A stretch of DNA of 37,073 nt from Paulinella micropora (Eukaryota > Cercozoa > Imbricatea > Euglyphida), in NCBI GenBank assembly GCA_009731375.1, contig BJOX01000154.1, positions 301,917-338,989 of the forward strand, read 5' to 3'. The notes below the pieces were generated by a model. That model did no database searches, was not told where the DNA came from, and saw only the letters and a program-made list of their open reading frames with translations. Position numbers and translations under genes: made by a program. Numbering within the stretch: position 1 is the first letter of the stretch; every line of letters starts with the position of its first letter. Of this stretch, positions 8,801 through 18,113 are shown piece after piece.

Positions 8801-11627
8801 GAAGAAATTACGCCCAATCATGTTTATTAGTAGGAAGTTGTGTGCGGCGGAGAGAAACTATTGCACAAGGCAAAGAGAGGCGTTGGCGGTAGTATGGGCC
8901 CTCAAGAGGCTCAGAGAGTATTTGTGGGGAGGACCTCAATTTACTGTCAGAACTGATCATCATAACCTGTTATGGTTGATGAATCATGAACAGACGGGAC
9001 GGCTGGCGCGGTGGCAAGCGTTCTTGTCTTGTTTCGATTTTACAATGGTCCATCTACCGGGAAAGCGAAATGTGGTCGCTGATAGCCTCTCTAGGCTAGA
9101 GTTTAACTCAGAAGTATCGGCGTTGGTGTCCACGGTGGAGATGGAAGACTTGTCCACTGACAAGGTGTATGAGGTCAGCCACATTGAGGCGATGGAGATG
9201 GCGAGTGGAGTCCGATATGACCGCACAGGTCTACGGTACAGTCCACAAGGCCCGGATCACGGGATATGTTGTGAGCTACATACCCAGGAGGACGCTGAGT
9301 GGTCCTATGAGGTATATGAGAATGCGAAGGCGAACATAAGAGAGGAAGAGGAGACGCAGGAAGTTTATGCGGAGCCTCCTCAAGAGCGGAGAAGTGACCT
9401 AGACGATGACCCGGAAAGAATCGGGGTACGGCTAGAAGATGGTACTATCCATATAGCCTCGCCTACCGCATGGAGGCAACAACAGGCTCAAGATCCGGAG
9501 TTTAAAGAACTGATACAGTTATATCAGAACCCGGATGAGCTACGGATGACGAAAGCGATCAAAGATCAGATGAAGGAGATGGGATGGAGAGATGGTCTAC
9601 TGTGGTACAAGGGCCTTCACGGTCGCTATGCGTCACAGCCGGACAAATGGACCCTTTGGGTACCGGAGAGTCTGAGACGATTTATATTTGTCGCAGCCCA
9701 CAATTGCCCACTTTTGGCGCATCCGGGTCGACAACGAACTCATATGTTCGTAGCGAGGCGATTCTGGTGGAAGAAGATGAAGGAGGAGATAGATCAGGCG
9801 GTGGATGCATGCATCCCGTGCAAGATAAACAAAACACCACTGAAGGCAAATTTCGGCCTGATTGGCGAATTTCCTCTTCATGCGGGGATGTTTGAGTTTA
9901 TACACATTGATCATGTGGGACCTTTCCCAGAATCGAAGGATGGTTACAAATACCTCCTTACGGCTATTGACAGAGCCACCAACTATGTGTGGATCATCCC
10001 TGTCAAAGACGTTACCGGCAAGACGACGGCCGAGGCGCTGATCGATAGGATCATCTCACAGATCGGAGTACCAAGAAAGATATGTTCTGATCGAGGCTCG
10101 GACTTTAATAACGAGGTCATCGACAAACTATCTAAGTATTACGGGATGAAATGGCAATATGTTACTGCCTATAACCCGCGAGCAAATGGGAAAATCGAGC
10201 GGGTACACAGACCCCTCAAAGCCTCGCTAAAGATGTATTGCACGAAGAAGGAGAATCAAAGAGCATGGGTCGAGGCAGCACCATCATTTGCGTTTGCAAT
10301 GAACTGTCTACCCTCTACGGCGTTAGGAGGCTCGAAGAGCTCAATCTCGCCATATCAGTTAGTATATGGGCGTGAGCCTGATATCCCGACTTCGCTCCTT
10401 CACCCAAAAGACACTTGGGCGGATGCGGATGAGTTGTTTGGGATGAGACTTAGAGTGAAGATGGAGGCGGAACAAATAGTCAGGGCGCATAGAGAGGCGG
10501 AGCGCCGAAAGACTGATGCTGAAGGGGTGCGACAAGCGCACTTGGATCAGATCAAGTTCCAGGTCGGGGATATTGTACTATTGTACCATCCTCAAGTCCC
10601 GAAGGGAGTCAGCTCTAAGCTGTTCACTCACTGGAAAGGACCTTATCAGATTATGGAACAGACGGGACCTCTGAATTACAAGATCAGGGGTAGAGGGAAG
10701 GTGCAAATTGTGAATGTAAGAAGGCTGATTAAGTATGATCCCTTCTTACTGGAAGATGAATCCGTTGAGGAGGCGTTAAAACGGATGAAGGATGATTTCA
10801 AAGAGGTGCCGCCCATCCACAAGGAGGCTGGCATAGACCAAGACGATGCTTATCGGGCACCGATAGCTGAGAAGGAGGAGAGTGAGGTGGACAGCAAGGA
10901 GAAGACTGACCGCATAAGCGCGGTGGGGACTCAGTCCAAGTCTCCGCGAGAGCATAGCGGAAAGAAGGAGAAGATCACAGAGGCGCAGCTAAGGAGAGCG
11001 CGGAATGATCTTATCAACGACCAACCGAGGAAGGCGATGAGGTCGATGAGATCAAAGGACGTCCACCAGGAGGAGGAGGGGACGGACACTGACCCAAACG
11101 CGGGCAACGTTGAGATTGTCCATGAGCGATGGAAGGAAGGCGATGCGATAGCAACCATCGCATGGGTGAAAAATGTTTTCTATCTGATGAGACCAGCGGA
11201 ACAACATGTCGCTGATGACACTCTCTCAGACTTATACTTGATGCGGGTCGTGGCGGTCCCACGACAGATGCGTGTCACACGGACACTCAAAATATCATCA
11301 GCCGCAAAGATAGTACAACCGATACTCCAGTTCTGGAGAAGTATGGACCCGGTTGAGGATCCAAAGGCAAGACATTATCTGCCAGTATATAAAGACGCAA
11401 AAAGTCTCGAGACATGGGATGATACAATTACTCCCAGAGACAAGGATTACACTGCGTGGACCATTCAGACACTGCCAAGAGGAGTGCTTGATGTCCCTTT
11501 TGAATTATCGTTGGGCGGAATCCCTAATAAGATCTGGGACATTCTCGAACAGTCAAAGTTCGATCTGACTTTTGTTGGTGGTCCTCCACCAGGCAAAGAA
11601 ATCCGCGCCAGACGACGAAGGCAGTGA
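5847..11627 (+). CDS. pol: Pol polyprotein of Ty3/gypsy element (PR-RT-RH-IN plus C-terminal extension)
   Basis: The ORF has 1926 codons from GTG 5847, probably entered by readthrough of the gag UGA. A retropepsin-like region spans about residues 170-290, with D179-T-M-A at the active-site position and ILLSYDQLATMGAVID further on. RT covers about 635-900 and carries Y815-I-D-D. RNase H covers about 960-1090 (DTDAS at 967-971, REALAVVWAL, TDHHNL). The integrase zinc domain has H1285, H1292, C1322 and C1325. The integrase core has D1355, D1415 and E1451, an exact D-x35-E. The GPY/F module is near 1595 (WKGPY). About 290 residues follow, basic then globular (VHERWKEGDAIATIAWVKN onwards), with no family I recognise. 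Except for the protease Gly, all catalytic residues are intact and there are no stops, so the copy may be active. Confidence 0.95.
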   Translation: MKFNPKVTVLSNAVVQTGPTLPLCENKDVGTQRLQPQGSLIPVHTARLPMITDANRKARLAMEARRPMADVSPRPSKQPRTDSMSTVAAGGEQKDNVCTQVPQDNVAQIVNAPVPQNNKNVNEVKQEEKKEELKNLETRLQNLERKVLVLAANIHRPDALCYTELYCETLKTILKVGNDTMANINIVGRKFFNRYRDWVDGNMKKSTGTLKGVSSRTDITGIITLTFKLKSARVYRMDLYVVPGYHGSILLSYDQLATMGAVIDCAARRVIYGVKRGEENDIDPFNATDSYEAYELSLATDHKKMAIAHEALEVYVHPHVVRPDELSWTDNWESQVCTVTVPTCHWDKKSIDDLIEKRKEEIICVAQRSPSLARFAEGVGTDVHITNGYCFHAKVGEEKREAFVPRRTGRIPDTPPETIKSFITDFWGDEPTWPRSLSEVKKCLRTLFENNKPYTIILPYNEKAIWAQEIRDRLIDHPIPVPSRKQQLVVACRMGTREQSSAYKRKLRDLDKLKLIPQAFTCFDGFYTRKAPLQYARLIDMLVELGKDDEPDTVTYEKTGLDDVSEEDLGLEEDREPLKQHKQMSDEDFQEAARKILEEGVGTEKEKELLKAKLEANKEIFDPPHAGGVKPEDFTAVIYKIPGAEPSPAPRRANLSIHEAKIAEELARQLLNEDFIERSTSSIVSQPRIVPKPGGEWRLTVNYARVNKVLEEERNPLPTLEEGRRVLRNAKFYSVIDLKNGFWQIPLEEKSRWLTAFVVGMEIYQWKVLPMGLKQAPGLFQKAMQKMLSSQYDDLSDGGFMRRRGQKAGEYAFCYIDDIIVYSNTMEEHIDHLSDIFRRIGAFGLKCNLKKCQLAKTSVTYLGYEISHNRVSISKEKREEIMNRPIPKNRTELHSFLAMAQYYSQFIPDWGATRAKVEKMIDFGDFEKWDEEALQAFHALKDLIYKDPKDGGLVLTMPDFTKQFVVDTDASKFAIGAVLQQEDEEKKLRPIMFISRKLCAAERNYCTRQREALAVVWALKRLREYLWGGPQFTVRTDHHNLLWLMNHEQTGRLARWQAFLSCFDFTMVHLPGKRNVVADSLSRLEFNSEVSALVSTVEMEDLSTDKVYEVSHIEAMEMASGVRYDRTGLRYSPQGPDHGICCELHTQEDAEWSYEVYENAKANIREEEETQEVYAEPPQERRSDLDDDPERIGVRLEDGTIHIASPTAWRQQQAQDPEFKELIQLYQNPDELRMTKAIKDQMKEMGWRDGLLWYKGLHGRYASQPDKWTLWVPESLRRFIFVAAHNCPLLAHPGRQRTHMFVARRFWWKKMKEEIDQAVDACIPCKINKTPLKANFGLIGEFPLHAGMFEFIHIDHVGPFPESKDGYKYLLTAIDRATNYVWIIPVKDVTGKTTAEALIDRIISQIGVPRKICSDRGSDFNNEVIDKLSKYYGMKWQYVTAYNPRANGKIERVHRPLKASLKMYCTKKENQRAWVEAAPSFAFAMNCLPSTALGGSKSSISPYQLVYGREPDIPTSLLHPKDTWADADELFGMRLRVKMEAEQIVRAHREAERRKTDAEGVRQAHLDQIKFQVGDIVLLYHPQVPKGVSSKLFTHWKGPYQIMEQTGPLNYKIRGRGKVQIVNVRRLIKYDPFLLEDESVEEALKRMKDDFKEVPPIHKEAGIDQDDAYRAPIAEKEESEVDSKEKTDRISAVGTQSKSPREHSGKKEKITEAQLRRARNDLINDQPRKAMRSMRSKDVHQEEEGTDTDPNAGNVEIVHERWKEGDAIATIAWVKNVFYLMRPAEQHVADDTLSDLYLMRVVAVPRQMRVTRTLKISSAAKIVQPILQFWRSMDPVEDPKARHYLPVYKDAKSLETWDDTITPRDKDYTAWTIQTLPRGVLDVPFELSLGGIPNKIWDILEQSKFDLTFVGGPPPGKEIRARRRRQ

Positions 11628-12115
11628 CAAAGAAACTATTTTTCTTTATGCGTCTCAAATAAACTGATTGATTGCCCACGGCGTATCATGATTTGATCAT
11701 GCATCATCAGTTATCAATATGAATATTAAAAAGACTCAGTGATATAACTTGGCATTCGATCGCAACATACGAGTGCGAAAGGTCGATCGACGATGATACT
11801 ACACCGTATACGGGGATCGCTAGTGTATTGAGCGATGGTGTTCCCGGGTATGACCCTTTCCAAGTCCTGGGATGATGTTCTCGAAAATGAAATGTTCTCT
11901 GAAACTTTCATTAAATTATTTTTTACGATAGATTATATACTGTCGTACCTGAGCACGGTCAATCTCTACTTGTGTCGGTATATCGCAGGGTCGGGTACAT
12001 ACACCTCGACTTCGGATATAGCTATTAGGACTGGCCCCCTAATACTATATCATAGGATATCCGCCTTATACAAGGGTATGTCATTAAAAAAGACAATGTA
12101 CTTACGATCTCCCTG

Positions 12116-12182
<67 letters not shown>

Positions 12183-12488
12183 GAAGAAGGAGATCAAAGG
12201 GGAAATCGTACTACAGCACCACGTTGCTTGTACTTTTTTTATTAATAGTACGTTTGTTCTTGACATACTGCCGAAAAAAAAAAAAAAAAAGAAATTGAGG
12301 GGAAGGAGTTCAAAATTTACAAGAAAGGCTAGAGAATCCGCTTTGACGTGCCGTATGAGGATATATTTATCGTCTTTTAGCGTCTATCCGTGGGTCGATG
12401 CGCTGTGTGGCATGACTCCATAGCGCATACTATTTGCAGAAAGAAATCAGAAGGTGTATGACGAAAATGCTATTTCCGTCATAAAATC
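11628..12488 (+). other. 3' untranslated part of the Ty3 element
   Basis: Non-coding stretch between the pol stop and the polypurine tract. It holds AATAAA at 11658-11663, an (AAT)n repeat at about 12117-12170 and an A17 run near 12273-12289. The short ORFs here have no coding character. Confidence 0.65.
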
Positions 12489-12497
12489 GGGAGGGGG
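12489..12497 (+). other. Polypurine tract
   Basis: GGGAGGGGG lies three bases before the 3' LTR, the expected position of the plus-strand primer. Confidence 0.65.
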
Positions 12498-12500
12498 TAC

Positions 12501-12738
12501 TGTAGGCATCACCCCCCGGATAGCCGGTAAAAAGTACCTTTTCCTGGTGACAGGTGCACCAGCTTGTTTTTCAGTATTATTTGTCCGGATTGGACCTGAT
12601 GCCATTTTATTCCTGGTCTGTTGCCGTTTTCCTTTTTGGCTTCACTGAGCTAATATAACGAGACATCATTCTCATCTTTTGAGGACTGTGTTTGGTTGTA
12701 TTACCGACTTTTTACGAGCTATCGTTGGGGGCATTACA
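12501..12738 (+). repeat. 3' LTR of Ty3/gypsy element (238 bp)
   Basis: It matches 2082-2321 apart from about two substitutions and a 2-bp deletion. It is followed by AAAG (12739-12742), which repeats the bases before the 5' LTR. Confidence 0.96.
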
Positions 12739-12742
12739 AAAG

Positions 12743-13370
12743 CGCCAAAAGGGACGCGCCACGTAACATGACCTGCAGGATCAGTGTCATAAGTAATGAC
12801 TGTAATGGCTCTACCGACACCGTTACTACGATACGGCCGGTCCGGCAATCAAGATTATGGTATTTGTATTAGTTCTAACACCCCCCCCCCCTGAAACAAA
12901 GTAAATTAAGGAAAACTAACTGCACTGAGGTTCTAACAATGTTATGCTACGACTACTATAAGTATTTGTGAGTTGAACATGAGAAGTCAAAAACATACTC
13001 AAAACATACACCCTTGCCCTGTCTCACGCTCTCTCAGCCAAGAATTGTCAGAATTGGCTACCCTGCTAGCAGCGGCGAGTATCATACGGTATTAATATCA
13101 GCTATTAATAGACTACCGACGTACTATGACTCATGATAGTTAGTAGAAGGCTGCGGTCCCGGTCTAGAAGCCTCAGGACCTACCAGACGAGATGAGTCGG
13201 ATTCAATGATATTACAATATAGTCTGCCTGATTCTTGAAGTCACCCCCTACTCTTCCCTAAACTCTCATCCGGCGGAGGCTAAGTCTCTTCTGCTTCCCA
13301 CTCAGCTCTACGGGTCACGCAGTGGCAGGGGCAAGCGTCGAAGGACTGCACCAGCAGGCCGCCTCCGAGT
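12743..13370. other. Spacer between the Ty3 and copia elements
   Basis: About 630 bases with no coding region, terminal repeat or RNA gene that I can support. It contains a C10 run near 12881-12890. Confidence 0.6.
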
Positions 13371-13375
13371 CACAC

Positions 13376-13567
13376 TGTTAGACCTATTAATATAATTAAC
13401 CGGATAGTCAGTATTGGCCGGCATATGTAATGTGTGTCGTTAGAGCCATTACGTATGTCCGGCCTAGTATACAATTGGGCCGTCCCTTGGCGCCCTTTTC
13501 TCAATAAAGTATCTGCTGTAGGACACAGCAAGTATACTGCAGATTATTATTTGAAGTTAGTCTCACA
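13376..13567 (+). repeat. 5' LTR of copia element (192 bp)
   Basis: Pairs with 29571-29785. It starts TGTTAGA and ends TCTCACA. It contains AATAAA at 13503-13508, a plausible polyadenylation signal. Confidence 0.92.
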
Positions 13568-13587
13568 TGTTATAGAGCCTTGTAGCG
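13568..13587 (+). other. Possible degenerate primer-binding site of copia element
   Basis: TGTTATAGAGCCTTG directly follows the LTR and resembles the TGGTATCAGAGC site that pairs with initiator-Met tRNA in many LTR elements. It has mismatches, including the third base. Confidence 0.35.
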
Positions 13588-13630
13588 TGAATGTTAGGTC
13601 TAGTAGACTTTATTCACTTATCGCGTAGTA

Positions 13631-13801
13631 TCGGTGTGTGTGCGGAAGGCTACCACCGAAAATACGAACTGGTGTACGTGCGGAAGGCTGTCACCAAATA
13701 TTTGAATCTGGTGTGTGTGCGGAAGGCTACCACCAGTCTGTGTGTGCGGAAGGCTACCACCAGTCAGACTAGGCGGATTGTGCGGAAGGCTGCCACCTAG
13801 T
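13631..13801 (+). repeat. Five-unit hairpin array in the copia leader
   Basis: The core GTGCGGAAGGCT-RY-CACC occurs at 13640, 13678, 13717, 13744 and 13780. Each core sits between complementary arms whose sequence differs between units: TCGGTG/CACCGA (13631-13636, 13654-13659), TGGTG/CACCA (13670-13674, 13692-13696), CTGGTG/CACCAG (13708-13713, 13731-13736), AGTCTG/CAGACT (13735-13740, 13765-13770) and ACTAGG/CCTAGT (13768-13773, 13796-13801). Arms of neighbouring units overlap slightly in units 3-5. The array lies between the LTR and the gag ATG. A structured RNA signal such as packaging, dimerisation or translation control is inferred. Confidence 0.75.
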
Positions 13802-13924
13802 TGTTATCAGATCGTCAATATCTATTTTATTTCCTAACTCTATCCCGCTTCTCTACTCACAGAGAAAGCAACATTGGTAGTCGACCCTCCCTCCTACCTT
13901 CCGCCCTTGGTACGCCCGAACAAT

Positions 13925-14307
13925 ATGGCGTATCAAGGTTCTGACTTAATAAAAATGAGGCTAGACTCTCCAAAATTCAATCATGGAAAAGAATGGGAGC
14001 TGTTTGAGTACACCTTTACATCAGTTATAGGTGTCACACACCCAGAAATTCTTTCCATAATTCCGGGCTTTGAGTCTCATCCCTTAGCCAAACCTATACA
14101 ACTACCTGTACGACCTGATTCCCCTTCAGATGCACCCTTCAAATCACCTGCAAAGGAAGAGGAAGAAGATGAGGACAAAGAGGAGACAGTAGTAGTAAAG
14201 GTAGAGGAGAAAGACAAGGGAAAGAAAGAAGAGGGTCACGAAACTGCAAGTGCAAAAACTGCCTCTGCCCCCGCCACTGCTATACCTACGGACCAAAAAT
14301 CTAAAAT
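13925..14307 (+). pseudogene. gag: Copia gag, 5' fragment (interrupted by the YR element)
   Basis: The first ATG in this frame is at 13925 and gives MAYQGSDLIKMRLDSPKF. An acidic/basic low-complexity linker follows (EEEEDEDKEE, then KDKGKKEEG). The reading continues by chance into the A1 repeat of the nested element. The copia reading resumes at 21697: the 7389-bp insertion is a multiple of three, so both fragments share one frame. As found, the gene is split and would not make a normal Gag. Confidence 0.75.
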
Positions 14308-14453
14308 TGACAGCTCCCACGCTGTGGTGTTGAGCCAGGCCGGGCCGTACCACTACCGTTTCGTCTTCTATTCAGGCAGAGCGAGTTTTAACCAGTAGCT
14401 CTGAGCTGGTTCTCAGCTTTCCTTCGTACTCTACTTCGAGAAGCATTTTTTTT
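14308..14453 (+). repeat. A1 terminal repeat of YR element
   Basis: Identical to 21359-21504 over 146 bp, from TGACAGCTCCCACG to a T run. It contains the inverted pair CTGAG-CTGGTT-CTCAG. Confidence 0.95.
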
Positions 14454-14455
14454 CC

Positions 14456-14934
14456 ATGTCTTCCTCTCAAGATTTCAAAGCAGCTCAGGATAACGCTGCT
14501 GCGGCTTTCGCTAACCTGAGTCTGCCTTCTTATGGTCCGAATTCGTCGAGACTCTCACGCCCGGCGGTCGGTAGCAACCTCGAGCCGTCGTCCCATGAGG
14601 AGGCGAGCGCGTTTTCTGCAGCTGCGAGCGGGTTATCGTCTGCTAGCTCTTCGTCAGCACCACCAGGTTATCTGCTAGCTATAGACATCACTTTCATTGT
14701 TTGTGTGTAGTTGAGGCCTCTCGTTGTTAGTTATTGGGTTTCCTCTCTCGCTGTAGTACAATGTATCTCAGAAACCTAGTAACGTATATTCTACCACAGT
14801 TTCCAGAGCATGATTGTTTGTGCACATACAGTGATTGCCTGTCTTGCTATATTTGGCTTTTTGAAATACTGCCTTCCTCTCTCACACTCGCTCCTACTAG
14901 TCCTACTACTACTACCACTACTACTTCTACTACT

Positions 14935-14966
<32 letters not shown>

Positions 14967-15693
14967 ACTACTACTTCTACTACTACTGCTACTACTACTA
15001 CTACTAATACTAATACTACTACTACTACGTACTAGTTTGTATTGTATATATATATATGTATGTGTGTATTTCACTTTTTTCTTTTTTTTTTTGTCATTGC
15101 CTGTCTCGTTTCCTCTCACTATTTGTTATGAATGCCTTAGTGTCTTCTGTTTAGTTTGATTTTTTCGTCAGTCTCGTTTGTATTTATTGCTGGCTTCCCC
15201 TTTCCTAGCAGTGTTTCTCCCCCGCGTCTTTGCCCGCTCCTGTGGATTGTTTTCCATTGTCTCTCAGTTGTATTTAGAGCTCATGCATGCGTGTATGTGT
15301 GAGTGTCAGGTTTTCCTCTTGACGTGTTGTCGTGTGTGCATAGTACTTGTGTTCAGGGAGTGTGGATGGTTGCGTTTGCGTGTAGTGTGGACCCGGTGTC
15401 AGTGTGACTTAGGGAGTGGTTTGCGCCATGCTTGTCGGGTTGTTGTGTGTATGTGGGTGTGTGTGGGTGTATGTGTGTATGTGTGTATGTGTACGTTTGT
15501 TGTGTGTGTGTGTGTGTATGTGTGTGTTTGTGTGTGCGTGTGTGTCTGTGTGTGTTGTGTGTGTTGTGTGTTGGGGGGAGGGGGAGGTGTATGTGGGGTG
15601 TTTGTGGTGCGTGTGTAGGTTCGTGCGTATATGGGTGTGTGTGTGTGTGTGTGTGTGTGCGTGTGTGTGTGTGTGTGTGCGTGCGTGTGTGTG

Positions 15694-15724
<31 letters not shown>

Positions 15725-15863
15725 ATGTGTCTGTATCTGTGTGTGTGGGGTATGTTGGTTTGTGTGTTGGTGTGTTGGTGTGGAAGCACGTTTGTTTGCG
15801 TCTTTGCGTGCGTGTGCGCTTGAGGTGTGGGCATGTGTGCGGGCGTGCGAGTGTGTATGTGTG

Positions 15864-15894
<31 letters not shown>

Positions 15895-16333
15895 ACGTTC
15901 GTTGTTGTTGTGGTTTTTGTTGTTGTTGTTGTTATTTTTGTTGTTGTTGTTGTGGTGGTGGTGGTGGTGGTGGTGGTAGTGGTGGTTTATTTATGGTGAG
16001 TTTTATGTTTGGGGTCTGTGTATGTAGGTGTGTGTATGTGCGTGTGTACGTGTGCGTTTGTGTTTGATGTGAGTCGGTGTGGATTTTGTGTGTATTTGTC
16101 TTCTTTTCTTTCTGTGCGTGTGGGTGTGGATGTGCGCCTTGTCTGTGTTTGATTGTTGTATAGCTAATCGGCTGCTGTCAGCCTGTTGTATAGTTAATCG
16201 GCTGCTGTCAGCCCAATTTGGATTTGTTTGCCTGGCTGCTGTCAGCCTGGTCTGAGTTGGCTCGTCGTCGGGCACACTCTGTGGGCCTGTTGTGAGGCCT
16301 ATCTTTTCTGTAGCTGTTGTCAGTTTTTTTTTT

Positions 16334-16391
<58 letters not shown>

Positions 16392-16397
16392 CCTCTT

Positions 16398-16456
<59 letters not shown>

Positions 16457-18113
16457 CTCTCTCTCTCTCTCTCTCGCTCTCTCTCTCTCTCTCGCTCTCT
16501 CTCTCTCTTTCTTTCTCTCTCTGTCTTTCTTGCTCTCTTCCTGGAGTTTATTTCTTTCTTTTGTTTCAGGGCGGGGTCGCCCTGGGTTTTCTTCCCACGT
16601 GGATTATTTGGGAGGCGAGCTGGGGGTGCAGTCGCTCTCCTCGTTTGGTATTTTTTTTTTTTTTTTTTTATGTCCCTCGCCATGGTTTGGCAGGGGCTCA
16701 GTTGAATGCCGCGGACGCGGCAGGTGGTGGTTTTTTCTCTGAACATTTGCGGAACATCTTCGCAGGTGAAGTTTTTTTTGTTTTTTTTTTCCTGAGCAGC
16801 GTCGTGGCGCTGCAGGTTCGGCGGTCGAGTCGGATGTGAGCGCGAGGGCTGGCCTGGATCAGTTGGGCGGCTCCGGTGATAATGACGCCGATGAGGCGGG
16901 GAGGGGCAGCCAGGATCGTAGCGCTGCATTTGTCCCTCCCGCATCGCTGTTGCCTGGGGGTCCGCCTCAGCTTCATCAGTTTCCTCCTTTGCAGCCGCCT
17001 GCTTCACTTCATGGCCGCCCTGGTCTGAGTGCTTTTCCTCAAGGGGGAGGTGGAGTGTTTCCTTCCCAGTTTAGCTCGGCAGCACAGGCTGCTGCTGCGG
17101 CGGCAGCGGTCCAGAGTTTTGGTGGTAGCCTGGGTTCGGCAGCTTCTGCTGCTCTGGGGGGCAGCGGGCAGCAGGACCCCTGGGCTGCATCGCTATCGTT
17201 GGCCCCAGACCTTTCGGGTGCGAGCCCCATCCTGTCGTCGTTGGTGGCTGCATCCGCGAGTGAGGTGTCGCGCACGAAATGGGCCGCTTACGTGGCAGCC
17301 CTGCCTATGGACAGGCAGTTGCTACTTTTCGACCTCTCCCCCGCCCTCGGGATCGCCCTCATTACGAGGCGCCCTCATGCCGCTCCTTTAGCTTCCTTTG
17401 CTCGTTATCAGGCCGAGTGCCAGGTTGGTGGAGCGGCGGAGAGAGTTGCTTCAAGCTCTGCTCCGAGGTCCATCTCCTCGTGGACCCACCTTTGGGATGC
17501 TTGGGTAGGCTATGAGAGCAGGATGGCTGGCGTGTTCGGCCCTTCCGTTGCTCCTTTCTTTGCCAAGACTCGTGACCGTCTAGTTTGTTGGATGGCTTCA
17601 GGCTTCCCGGCGTCGGCTGTCGCCGCTTATCTGGAAGAGGCTCGGGCGGCGGCGGCAGTTGGTCGCGGTCCGCCAGCCTTCGGCGAGACAGGCCGTTTCC
17701 CCCAGGCATTCGCAACCCTCTCAATCAATGCTTGCACTTCGTTAGCGGCGGCGAAGGCGCGGCGGCAGGGGGGGCAGTTTGCCACCCCGCGTCGGGTTTC
17801 AGGTTTTGAGCGCAATAGCAAGCGCGTTAGGCGCGACTTCCCTACTGGGCAGCGCGACCTCCTCCCGAGAGATGTCTTCGACTCAGTCATCAGCAAGCGC
17901 CTGTGCGCAGCTTTCAATCGGGGCTCATGCGGGGCTCTCGGGACAGACGGCCAGCCTGTCGCCCCTAATGGTTCCCACGATTACAAATCGTCCAAGGGTG
18001 TCGTGTCCCACGTCAAGCACTCATGCGTTATGTGTGGCAGCGGCGATCACGGTTTCGCAGGCTGCAGCGCCAGCTCAGCCGGCCGCAGTTCCAGCAGCTC
18101 CGATCGCAGGTAG
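14456..18113 (+). CDS. Gag-like ORF1 of YR element with three apparent introns
   Basis: ATG 14456 lies two bases after A1. A phase-consistent model has exons 14456-14666, 16570-16647, 16694-16765 and 16816-18113, with every intron inserted after the first base of a codon. Introns 2 and 3 are short (46 and 50 nt), start GTATTT and GTGAAG, and end GGCAG and CTGCAG. Intron 1 is about 1.9 kb, full of microsatellites, and ends TTTGTTTCAG; its donor (GTTATC) is weak and other donors are possible. The protein is Ser/Ala-rich at the N-terminus and Gly/Ala-rich in the middle. It ends in a canonical CCHC knuckle C-x2-C-x4-H-x4-C (CVMCGSGDHGFAGC; residues 397-410 counting from GTG 16836). The long last exon is certain as an ORF; the splicing is inferred. 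Confidence 0.65.
14667..16569 (+). repeat. Microsatellite-filled apparent intron of YR ORF1
   Basis: Contains (TAC)n at about 14885-15027, (GT)n with variants at about 15450-15900, GTT/GGT repeats at about 15900-15985, three copies of GGCTGCTGTCAGCC at about 16160-16250, and a long (CT)n at about 16338-16530. The pyrimidine tract leads into the acceptor TTTGTTTCAG (ends 16569). No convincing ORF is seen. Confidence 0.7.

Larger units (their letters stand above)
2082..12738 (+). mobile_element. Ty3/gypsy LTR retrotransposon, near-intact (10.66 kb)
   Basis: The two LTRs begin TGTAGGCATC and end GCATTACA, and they enclose gag and pol on the plus strand. The domain order PR-RT-RNase H-integrase and the GPY/F module define Ty3/gypsy. 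A 4-bp AAAG duplication flanks the element (2078-2081 and 12739-12742); it can also be read as 5-bp AAAAG if the LTR ends one base earlier. The LTRs differ by about two substitutions and a 2-bp indel, so insertion is recent, and both ORFs are open. The element lies 63 bp downstream of the gene A stop codon, in the same orientation. Unusual points are the UGA gag-pol junction, a CCCH finger in Gag, DTM in place of DTG/DSG in the protease, and a C-terminal extension of about 290 residues. Confidence 0.96.

Noticed and set aside
11835-12122. 95-codon ORF in the 3' part of the Ty3 element, a possible envelope-like third ORF
   Set aside because: It has no signal peptide, membrane pattern or motif, and its base composition matches the surrounding non-coding sequence.
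13591-13800. Small plus-strand ORF with repeated VRKA peptides in the copia leader
   Set aside because: The repeat units are 27-39 nt apart and conserve a core with complementary arms of varying sequence. This fits RNA structure better than a peptide.
13631-13801. CRISPR-like array
   Set aside because: Repeats are only about 18 bp with short variable spacers that pair with each other, inside a retrotransposon leader of a eukaryote.
15178-16067. Long Cys/Val-rich and His/Thr-rich open frames on both strands
   Set aside because: They result from the GT repeat in the apparent first intron of the YR element. No conserved motif was seen.
16003-17007. Minus-strand frame rich in Arg-Glu repeats
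   Set aside because: It is the complement of the CT tract plus the antisense of the YR gag exons.
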